38,921 bases of DNA, taken from the NCBI GenBank assembly GCA_012518635.1, contig JAAYRT010000053.1, positions 1-38,921 on the forward strand, written 5' to 3'. The stretch is from Halanaerobiaceae bacterium. GTDB taxonomy: Bacteria; Bacillota; Halanaerobiia; Halanaerobiales; DTU029. How positions within the stretch are numbered: the stretch's first letter is position 1; every line of letters starts with the position of its first letter. Both the position numbers and the translations under genes were made by a program. This document shows, piece after piece, positions 9,982 to 16,277 of this stretch. The notes below the pieces were generated by a model that saw only the letters and a program-made list of their open reading frames with translations, was not told the DNA's origin and did not search any database.

Positions 9982-10016
9982 AAAAAACATCTTCTTATGT
10001 TTTTAAGAAGATGTTT
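9982..10016 (-). terminator. intrinsic terminator after the S1-domain gene
   Basis: AAACATCTTCTT (9985-9996) pairs with AAGAAGATGTTT (10005-10016), a 12-bp stem with an 8-base loop. On the minus strand it is followed by a T run, partly shared with the stem. It lies 22 bases past the S1 gene stop and separates that gene from the DUF501-ppx pair. Confidence 0.85.
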
Positions 10017-10037
10017 CTCCCGTTAGAATTTATCTAT

Positions 10038-10406
10038 CTATTTATGAGAACCACCACCGCGTTTTGCTTCGCGATTCCTCAGGTCCTGTAATCTCTCATT
10101 ACTTTCCCTCAAAAACCTGTTCAGTTGGTCTTCAAAGGATGCTTTTGAGACCTGCTTTACTGGTTCAGCTGTTTCCTCAAGTCGTCTGATGGAAAGACCT
10201 ATTTTCCCATCATCACCTATTTTGATAACCTTCACTTTTACGGTATCGTCTGGTTTCAGGAAATTACTGATATCCTTTACATAGGTATTGGCTACTTCGG
10301 AGATATGAACCAGTCCTGTATCCCCTGAGGGCAATTCCACGAAAGCCCCAAATTTTGTGATACCGGTAACCTTACCTTCCACAGTGCTTCCAATCTCGAT
10401 TGACAT
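10038..10406 (-). CDS. yabR: S1-domain RNA-binding protein, YabR-like
   Basis: A 122-residue protein with one S1 RNA-binding domain in residues 1-75: GSTVEGKVTGITKFGAFVEL, then GLVHISEV and GKIGLSIRR. A basic tail ends in REAKRGGGSHK. The family binds RNA or ribosomes, and in Bacillus subtilis the paralogues YabR and YugI (GSP13) are known. Position in the divIC-spoIIE block argues for YabR. The start has GGGAGGAT upstream. Unlike the usual co-transcribed arrangement, this gene has its own consensus promoter and its own terminator, so it is probably monocistronic and strongly expressed. Confidence 0.9.
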   Translation of the reverse strand: MSIEIGSTVEGKVTGITKFGAFVELPSGDTGLVHISEVANTYVKDISNFLKPDDTVKVKVIKIGDDGKIGLSIRRLEETAEPVKQVSKASFEDQLNRFLRESNERLQDLRNREAKRGGGSHK

Positions 10407-10441
10407 GCAAGAAAATCCTCCCTAATAAATATATTACTGAT

Positions 10442-10470
10442 ATTATATCTCAGACCATTTCCTTTGTCAA
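10442..10470 (-). promoter_or_regulatory. consensus sigma-A promoter for the S1-domain gene
   Basis: On the minus strand, TTGACA (10465-10470) and TATAAT (10442-10447) are both perfect and separated by 17 bases. The -35 lies 8 bases beyond the tex stop codon. One of the two strongest-looking promoters in the window. Confidence 0.9.
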
Positions 10471-10477
10471 TCATTAA

Positions 10478-12664
10478 TTATATCCTCATACTCAGGGCAA
10501 TACGCTTTCTCCTCTCATCAATGGATAAGATTTTTACAGTCACTATATTGCCCACCTGGACAAAATCCAGAGGATTTTCTACATACTGGTCACTCATTTC
10601 GGAGATATGCACCAGCCCGTCCACCTCAACTCCTATATCGACAAAGGCACCAAAGTCAACAACATTGCGGACAGTACCCTGCAGGAGCATCTCCGGCCGC
10701 AGGTCTTCCAATTTCAGTACATCGGTCCGGAAGATCGGTGCCGGCAGCTCATCCCTGGGATCCCGTCCCGGCTGCCTGAGGGCAGAGACGATATCCTGTA
10801 AGGTAAGGAGGCCTATTTCCAGTTCACCTGCTTTTGCCTCAAGATCTAGACCGGCAAGGCTGATCCTCAATTCAGCCAGCTTCTCCCTGTCCCCCAGGGA
10901 TGCTGCTGTATGGCCCAGATCCTGTAGAAGCCTTTCTGTCCCGGCATAGGATTCGGGATGAATGGGGGTATTATCCAGGGGATTATCTCCATCAGGAATC
11001 CGTAAAAATCCTGCTGCCTGGATAAAGGTCTTCTCTCCCAGCCTGGGGACCTTTTTCAATTCTTCCCTGTTGCGGAAAACACCATTCTCTTCCCGGTATT
11101 TGACAATATTTCTGGCCACCCCAATATTAATACCAGCAACATACTGTAAAAGGGAAACAGAAGCAGTATTTAGATCAACACCGACAAAGTTGACCGTTGA
11201 TTCCACAACCTTACCCAGGGATTCTGCCAATCTGACTGGATCAATATCATGTTGATACAGGCCGACCCCTATAGAACGGGGCTCTATTTTCACCAATTCG
11301 GCCAGGGGATCCTGCAACCTCCGGGCAATTGAAACTGCCCCTCTCATGGCCACATCCAGTTCAGGCAGCTCTTCCCGGGCCAGTACAGAAGCTGAATATA
11401 CGGAAGCACCGGCCTCATTTACTATGATATAATTCAAATCTTTCCCCTTATCCTGCCTATATCCCTTGATGATTTCAGCGATGAATAATTCTGTCTCCCT
11501 GGAGGCTGTCCCGTTTCCTATGGCAATAGCCTCTACCTGATATCCCTCGATCAGTTCCAGGACGATCCTTGCTGCCTGGTCCTTCTCATTCTGGGGTGGG
11601 TGGGGAAAGATACTGGCAGTAGCCAGCAATTTGCCTGTCCTATCCACAACTGCTACCTTGGAACCGGTCCTGAAACCCGGGTCTATACCCATGACAACAT
11701 GGTCCCGGAAGGGGGGCTGCAGCAGGAGGGCTTTCAGGTTATTGGAGAAAACCTCTATGGCATGTTCTTCTGCTTTTTCTGTAAGGCTGTTGCGGATCTC
11801 CCTCTCTATGGAAGGGGCAATCAATCTCTTATAGGCATCTTCCAGGGCTGTTATGATTTCTCCAATAAAGATATTCTCAGTATTTTTTTGAATCCTGCCC
11901 TTGATAAGCTCATAAATCCTTTCTTCATCCACTACCAGTTTGACAGATAAAACCTCTTCCTTCTCACCCCGGTTTATAGCCAGTATCCTGTGGGGCGGCA
12001 ATTTTCTGACCGCCTCACTGTATTCATAATAGATCTCGTATTTGCCCTCTTCATCCAGTTCTTTATTTTTCACACTGCTTTCCAGTACGCCTTTTTCATG
12101 GCTGTATTTCCTGATATCCTTCCTGATCTCTGCTTCCTCGGAAATCCATTCAGCAATAATATCCCTGGCTCCCTGGTAAACCTCTTCAATACTATTGAGT
12201 TCTTTTTCCGGATCAAGGTATGGCTGTCCATATTCCTCCAGGGTACCACTGAAGACTTCCTGTTCCCATATTAATCGGGCCAGGGGTTCCAGACCCTTCT
12301 CCCTGGCCTTTGTCGCCCTGGTCCGCCGCTTCTGCCTGTAGGGAAGATATAGATCCTCCACCTCCTGCAGGATAACAGCATTCCTGATCTTCTCCTCCAG
12401 CTCCTCTGTCAGCTTATCCTGTTCATCGATCAGGCGGATGACCTCATCCTTCCTCTTCTCCAGATTCCTTAAATAATTTAACCTTTCCTCTAGCTGTCTG
12501 ATCTGCATCTCATCCAGATTGCCTGTCACTTCTTTTCTGTAACGGGCAATAAAAGGAACAGTATTGCCTTCATCAAGGAGCTTCACTGTTCCCGCCACCT
12601 GTCCAGGTTTAATATTTAATTCTTCTGCGATCCTTAAGATAAGCTTTTCCAAATTAATCACCAC
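10478..12664 (-). CDS. tex: Tex family RNA-binding transcription accessory protein
   Basis: Tex is a cytosolic nucleic-acid-binding protein related to eukaryotic Spt6, associated with transcription elongation and fidelity. The 728-residue protein has the helical N-terminal Tex region, a YqgF/RNase-H-like domain starting near HVVMGIDPGFRTGSKVA, and a helix-hairpin-helix segment around VARNIVKYREENG. A C-terminal S1 domain (LLQGTVRNVVDFGAFVDIG, then KRIALSMRI) closes the protein. Length is typical. The start is GTG (12662-12664) with AGGA 5-6 bases upstream. The gene lies between divIC and the yabR-like S1 gene, which in other Firmicutes are adjacent. Insertion of tex there is a local rearrangement, and both neighbours to the left are S1-containing proteins. 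Confidence 0.96.
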   Translation of the reverse strand: MVINLEKLILRIAEELNIKPGQVAGTVKLLDEGNTVPFIARYRKEVTGNLDEMQIRQLEERLNYLRNLEKRKDEVIRLIDEQDKLTEELEEKIRNAVILQEVEDLYLPYRQKRRTRATKAREKGLEPLARLIWEQEVFSGTLEEYGQPYLDPEKELNSIEEVYQGARDIIAEWISEEAEIRKDIRKYSHEKGVLESSVKNKELDEEGKYEIYYEYSEAVRKLPPHRILAINRGEKEEVLSVKLVVDEERIYELIKGRIQKNTENIFIGEIITALEDAYKRLIAPSIEREIRNSLTEKAEEHAIEVFSNNLKALLLQPPFRDHVVMGIDPGFRTGSKVAVVDRTGKLLATASIFPHPPQNEKDQAARIVLELIEGYQVEAIAIGNGTASRETELFIAEIIKGYRQDKGKDLNYIIVNEAGASVYSASVLAREELPELDVAMRGAVSIARRLQDPLAELVKIEPRSIGVGLYQHDIDPVRLAESLGKVVESTVNFVGVDLNTASVSLLQYVAGINIGVARNIVKYREENGVFRNREELKKVPRLGEKTFIQAAGFLRIPDGDNPLDNTPIHPESYAGTERLLQDLGHTAASLGDREKLAELRISLAGLDLEAKAGELEIGLLTLQDIVSALRQPGRDPRDELPAPIFRTDVLKLEDLRPEMLLQGTVRNVVDFGAFVDIGVEVDGLVHISEMSDQYVENPLDFVQVGNIVTVKILSIDERRKRIALSMRI

Positions 12665-12734
12665 ATCTTTCCTGCTCTAGATTCGAAATTTCATTCTGCC
12701 CTTCATACTTTATAATCCATAATATACATCTATT

Positions 12735-13013
12735 CTATTCCTCCACAGGTATCAGCAATAATTCCCCAGGTTTAACCAGGCCCAATTCTTCCCGGGCAAC
12801 CCTCTCGATAAATTCCGGGTTATTGATATTTTTTAATTCTTCCTCTAGACGGGCCTTCTCACCCCTGGCTATGCCGATACTATTCTCCAACTTCATTATA
12901 GCCTGTTCCAGTTTCCTGATATTCCTATAATTTTGATAAAATTTACAACCGATGACCACAACTACCAGAAGCAAGATAAGTTTAAATAAACGGGAACGTA
13001 TAATGGTGGACAA
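12735..13013 (-). CDS. divIC: septum formation initiator, DivIC/FtsB family
   Basis: A small bitopic division protein that joins the FtsL/DivIB complex at the septum. The 92-residue protein has a short cytosolic N-terminus, one transmembrane helix (LFKLILLLVVVVIGCKFY, about 9-26), a coiled coil around 30-65, and the family ending ERVAREELGLVKPGELLL. The start is a TTG (13011-13013) with GGGGGAGGTG upstream. Its place after yabQ is the canonical Firmicute order. It could be called FtsB-like, but context supports DivIC. Confidence 0.92.
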   Translation of the reverse strand: MSTIIRSRLFKLILLLVVVVIGCKFYQNYRNIRKLEQAIMKLENSIGIARGEKARLEEELKNINNPEFIERVAREELGLVKPGELLLIPVEE

Positions 13014-13069
13014 GAAAAGACACCTCCCCCGGGGAATTGTTCCTGTGGAATCAATCCAATTTAAAGCAA

Positions 13070-13354
13070 TCAGTCCTTGCTGCTGGACCTGAGAAGAAGA
13101 AAACTGATACCAAAACCCACAATAATGGCCAGAATAACATAAAAACGCAAATCCCCATGGTTAATAAAAATCAAGAAGAGAAAACCGCTAATACCCAGTA
13201 ATATACTGAAGAAAATATCCAGTATATGAATGATGAATCTCTTTATCTTCCACTTATGTAAGACAGCCTGGTAAAGCCTGAAGGCCAGGCCGGCCGTAAA
13301 GCCAAATAATAACATGAAAAAAAAGGTCCTGACTTGATCCATTAAAAAGAGCAA
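13070..13354 (-). CDS. yabQ: spore cortex biosynthesis protein YabQ
   Basis: YabQ is a membrane protein made in the mother cell and needed for spore cortex formation in Bacillus subtilis. The 94-residue protein opens with a Q-containing segment, DQVRTFFFMLLFGFTAGLAF, then RLYQ and a KIKRFIIHILDIFFSILLG stretch, matching the family. Three hydrophobic segments can be drawn. The start is taken as TTG (13352-13354) with AAGGGGTG 7 bases upstream; the ATG four codons later is too far from it. divIC follows 56 bases downstream. The usual upstream partner yabP is on the other strand, 241 bases away. Confidence 0.9.
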   Translation of the reverse strand: MLFLMDQVRTFFFMLLFGFTAGLAFRLYQAVLHKWKIKRFIIHILDIFFSILLGISGFLFLIFINHGDLRFYVILAIIVGFGISFLLLRSSSKD

Positions 13355-13535
13355 ATTAGAACACCCCTTTAAAGCCTGCTTCTATATTATATGCAAAAAC
13401 CCGGGGTGTCTTGCCTTTTATTATATTTCTTCACTAAATCAGGATTTCCTGCAATCATATTCCTATCTTTTTTATAATAACTATTAATATAGACAGCCTG
13501 TTTGAGCATTTTATTAGATTTTAGTCCTGGATTCT

Positions 13536-13553
13536 GCCTGCAAGAGGGCAGGC
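13536..13553 (+). other. short hairpin in the yabP leader
   Basis: GCCTGC (13536-13541) pairs perfectly with GCAGGC (13548-13553) around a 6-base loop, about 40 bases before the yabP start. The 241 bases between yabQ and yabP must contain both divergent promoters. I could not identify convincing -10/-35 pairs, for sigma-A or sigma-E, on either strand. Confidence 0.4.
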
Positions 13554-13595
13554 TAATTTATGATTATAGGAATATAAAAAGAAAGGAGGAAAAAA

Positions 13596-13883
13596 ATGAG
13601 TAAAGAGACGGAAAAGATACCTTCCAGTACTGGAGGACAGAGCCTGATCCTTAAGGACCGTAAGCTCCTGGAACTCAGTGGTGCCAGAGAAGTAATCTCT
13701 TTCAATGAAGAAAGGATCCTCTTACAGACAACACAGGGACTCCTGGACATAAAAGGACGCGGGCTCAATATACATAATTTAAACCTGGATAATGAAAGCA
13801 TAAAAATAGAAGGGCTCATCACTTCATTAAACTACACAGACAAAAGCATGGATAAGGGAATCCTGCAAAAATTATTCAAATAA
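13596..13883 (+). CDS. yabP: sporulation protein YabP, inverted relative to its usual context
   Basis: YabP belongs to the YabP/YqfC family of mother-cell sporulation proteins. The 95-residue protein shows the family pattern: SLILKDRKLLELSGAREVIS, then FNEERILLQTTQGLLDIKG, then LNIHNLNLDNESIKIEG and ITSLNY. The start has a strong GGAGG 7 bases upstream. It is the only protein gene on the plus strand that I accept in this window. In other Firmicutes yabP and yabQ are co-directional and adjacent. Here yabP diverges from yabQ and ends in its own terminator, as if this one gene had been flipped. YqfC is the alternative name, but the yabQ neighbour favours YabP. Confidence 0.88.
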   Translation: MSKETEKIPSSTGGQSLILKDRKLLELSGAREVISFNEERILLQTTQGLLDIKGRGLNIHNLNLDNESIKIEGLITSLNYTDKSMDKGILQKLFK

Positions 13884-13923
13884 AAAAACCGGGAACTGAT
13901 TTCAGTTCCCGGCCTTTTTTTTT
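13884..13923. terminator. bidirectional terminator between yabP and the ABC ATPase gene
   Basis: CCGGGAACTGA (13889-13899) and its complement (13902-13912) form an 11-bp stem with a tiny loop. A run of T follows on the plus strand (13915-13923), and A bases at 13882-13888 give a T run on the minus strand. It can end both yabP and the convergent ATPase gene. Confidence 0.92.
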
Positions 13924-13940
13924 AAAACTTTATTCATTGA

Positions 13941-15056
13941 TTACAGAATTGCTAATTCTGTTTCTGCATCAAAGACATGGAGATTGCTTGTATTTACATA
14001 CAGTTTAACATTGTCGCCAACTTTGGCTGTACTATGAGAATCTACACGGGCAATCATGGAGTGCTCGTTTGCGGTCAGGTAGAGATAAATTTCTGAACCC
14101 ATAGGCTCAACAACCTCTACTGTAGCCATGTAGGAGTTATCATCAGTAACTGGTTTTTCTACAACAGCAGCGTCCTCCAGGTCTTCTGGACGGATACCGA
14201 AGACAACATCCTTGCCTACATAGGATTTAATTTCAGGATTTGTAGCAACCTTATCGGCAGGTATAGCAATCTTGAAGTCTCCATTACCTTCCAGATAGTA
14301 GGTCTCGCCCTCTTTTACTAATTTGGCATCCAGGAAGTTCATGGCCGGGCTGCCGATAAAGCCTGCAACGAACATGTTTACAGGGTTGTTATACAGGTTT
14401 AATGGGCTATCTACCTGCTGGATTAATCCGTCACGCATTACAACAATCCTGTCACCCATGGTCATGGCCTCTACCTGGTCATGGGTAACGTAAATCATTG
14501 TTGTCTGCAGTCTGTCATGCAGCTTACTTAATTCAGTACGCATTTGCACACGTAATTTAGCATCAAGGTTAGAAAGAGGCTCATCCATGAGGAAAACTTT
14601 TGGTTCACGAACGATAGCTCTTCCCAGAGCAACACGCTGTCTCTGACCACCAGAGAGCTGTTTTGGTTTACGGTCCAGTAAGTTCTTGATGCCCAGGATT
14701 TCAGCAGCTTCATTTACCCTGCGGTCAATCTCTTCTTTGGGGAACTTACGCAGTTTCAGACCAAAGGCCATATTGTTGTAAACATCCATGTGGGGATAGA
14801 GAGCATAGTTCTGGAAAACCATAGCGATGTCTCTATCTTTTGGTGGAACATCATTTACTACAGTATCGCCGATTTCAATGGTTCCCTCAGTAATTTCTTC
14901 CAGACCGGCAACCATCCTCAAGGTTGTTGTCTTTCCACAACCGGATGGACCAACCAGGATCAGGAATTCCTTATCCTTAATTTCCAGATTGGCGTTGTTA
15001 ACAGCAACAACGTCCCCGAATCTTTTGGTTACATTGGTTAAAGTAACTTTTGCCAT
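13941..15056 (-). CDS. msmX: sugar ABC transporter ATPase, MsmX/UgpC/MalK type
   Basis: Cytosolic nucleotide-binding subunit that powers carbohydrate ABC importers. The 371-residue protein has Walker A GPSGCGKTT, Q-loop FQNYALYPHM, signature LSGGQRQR, Walker B VFLMDEP and the H-loop VTHDQ, then a C-terminal OB-type regulatory domain (FGIRPEDL). That is the MalK/UgpC layout. The ATG at 15054-15056 follows AAGGAGG at 7 bases. No permease or binding protein gene is adjacent, only a LacI regulator upstream. In Firmicutes such lone ATPases (MsmX, MsmK) serve several importers, so it may energise the AglEFG importer at 32-35 kb, which lacks one. That pairing is inference. Confidence 0.93.
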   Translation of the reverse strand: MAKVTLTNVTKRFGDVVAVNNANLEIKDKEFLILVGPSGCGKTTTLRMVAGLEEITEGTIEIGDTVVNDVPPKDRDIAMVFQNYALYPHMDVYNNMAFGLKLRKFPKEEIDRRVNEAAEILGIKNLLDRKPKQLSGGQRQRVALGRAIVREPKVFLMDEPLSNLDAKLRVQMRTELSKLHDRLQTTMIYVTHDQVEAMTMGDRIVVMRDGLIQQVDSPLNLYNNPVNMFVAGFIGSPAMNFLDAKLVKEGETYYLEGNGDFKIAIPADKVATNPEIKSYVGKDVVFGIRPEDLEDAAVVEKPVTDDNSYMATVEVVEPMGSEIYLYLTANEHSMIARVDSHSTAKVGDNVKLYVNTSNLHVFDAETELAIL

Positions 15057-15099
15057 CAAAAATCCTCCTTAATATTATTTAAATTATTTTATTCCTCAA

Positions 15100-15118
15100 G
15101 GCTTCAGAAACTGAAGCC
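15100..15118 (-). other. intercistronic hairpin between lacI-type gene and ATPase gene
   Basis: GGCTTCAG and CTGAAGCC form a perfect 8-bp stem with a 3-base loop, 7 bases past the regulator stop and 43 before the ATPase start. No T run follows, so it is not a standard terminator. It could be an mRNA processing or stability element that sets different levels of the two products. Confidence 0.5.
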
Positions 15119-15125
15119 AGGGAGC

Positions 15126-16133
15126 CTATTCTGTGCGGGAGACTGAACTTTCCCCTATTTTTAAAACTGGTTCCAATACCTTAATCATCTCCTCTGGATT
15201 CCTGCCGTTTATTACTTCGATTATATATTTGGCAGCATATCTTCCCAGCTCTTCCAGTGGTTCGGCAACTACAGTCAATGGCGGGTTTATGACAGAACTG
15301 ATGATACTCTCACCATAACCCACAATGGAAAAATCCTCCGGAATTAAGTATCCACCCATCTTGATGGCATCAATGAGGCCGACAGCCAGAATGTCCCTGG
15401 TCACGAAAAAAGCCTCGGGTAAATCTCCCTGTTCCAGCAGCCTTATGAAACCTTCATAGCCGCCTTCCCTGCTGCCATCTGTTTCAAGGATATATCTTTC
15501 TTCAACCTCCAGGCCGTATTCAGCCAGAGCCTGCAGATAACCGGCTAACTTTTCAGACTCAAGAAATTCTTTACTGGAACCCATAACTATTGCTATCTTC
15601 TTTAATCCCTGCTGTAATAAATGGGAAGCAGCCAGATATCCTCCCTGGGCATTATCAACCAGTACCGTAGGAATCAGGAGCTCCTCAGCCAGGCAGTTCA
15701 CCAGTACCATGAGCCCGTTTTTATTCAAGGCAGTGTTGATGATATTTATATTGGCCAGGTCTCCACCTATAATGACGGCCCCATCAACCCGCCGGCTTGA
15801 CAGGAGTTGTAAATAGGCTTCTTCCTTTTGCAGGTTGTTATCAGTATTACAGATAAGGCAATTATAACCCTGTTCATTGGCATAAGCTTCGATGCTTTTT
15901 ATGATTTGATAGTCTGCCGGGGAAAGATCTGCAACAATCAAAGCCAGCATCCTGGTCTCTTTTATGGCCAGTCCGCGGGCCAGCTGGTTGGGCTGGTAAT
16001 TATACTGTCTGACAATCTCCATGATTTTCTTCCTGGTCTCTTCCCCAACACCTGGTTTATTATTGATTGCCCTTGAAACAGTGGATTCGGCTACTCCGGC
16101 CATCCGGGCTATATCCTTTAATGTCAAGGGCAT
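15126..16133 (-). CDS. LacI-family transcriptional regulator, upstream of the ATPase gene
   Basis: A 335-residue DNA-binding repressor of the LacI/GalR family. The N-terminal helix-turn-helix (LKDIARMAGVAESTVSRAIN, about residues 4-23) is followed by the hinge region (YNYQPNQLARGLA) and a periplasmic-binding-protein-like effector domain. Start ATG has AAGGAG upstream. Its promoter overlaps a perfect 12-bp palindrome, so autoregulation is likely. The gene precedes the MsmX-type ATPase gene by 69 bases, so it may control that gene through the shared transcript. The effector cannot be told from sequence. A CcpA-like role is possible because the operator resembles a cre site. Confidence 0.9.
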   Translation of the reverse strand: MPLTLKDIARMAGVAESTVSRAINNKPGVGEETRKKIMEIVRQYNYQPNQLARGLAIKETRMLALIVADLSPADYQIIKSIEAYANEQGYNCLICNTDNNLQKEEAYLQLLSSRRVDGAVIIGGDLANINIINTALNKNGLMVLVNCLAEELLIPTVLVDNAQGGYLAASHLLQQGLKKIAIVMGSSKEFLESEKLAGYLQALAEYGLEVEERYILETDGSREGGYEGFIRLLEQGDLPEAFFVTRDILAVGLIDAIKMGGYLIPEDFSIVGYGESIISSVINPPLTVVAEPLEELGRYAAKYIIEVINGRNPEEMIKVLEPVLKIGESSVSRTE

Positions 16134-16175
16134 ATCTATAACACTCCTTTAAGAAGCATCTTCTAACATAAATTT

Positions 16176-16204
16176 ATTATACAATAGCAAAGTTGTTTTT
16201 GCAA
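16176..16204 (-). promoter_or_regulatory. promoter of the LacI-type gene at 15126
   Basis: On the minus strand, -35 TTGCAA (16199-16204) and -10 TATAAT (16176-16181) have a 17-base spacer. The -35 shares four bases with the palindromic operator, so a bound repressor would exclude RNA polymerase. Confidence 0.82.
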
Positions 16205-16212
16205 GCGCTTGC
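16201..16212. promoter_or_regulatory. LacI-family operator GCAAGCGCTTGC
   Basis: A perfect 12-bp palindrome with the central CG typical of LacI-family operators. In its flanks it also fits the cre pattern except at two right-hand positions. It overlaps the -35 box of the regulator gene next to it, which points to self-repression or catabolite control. Confidence 0.75.
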
Positions 16213-16277
16213 GTGAAATTTCTTTGACTTTTTTAAAATTCTCTTAAAATTATTACACTTAGATTACAGGACAGGTT

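Noticed and set aside
13596-13883. Naming the plus-strand sporulation gene yqfC
   Set aside because: YabP and YqfC are homologous, but the adjacent yabQ and divIC favour YabP.
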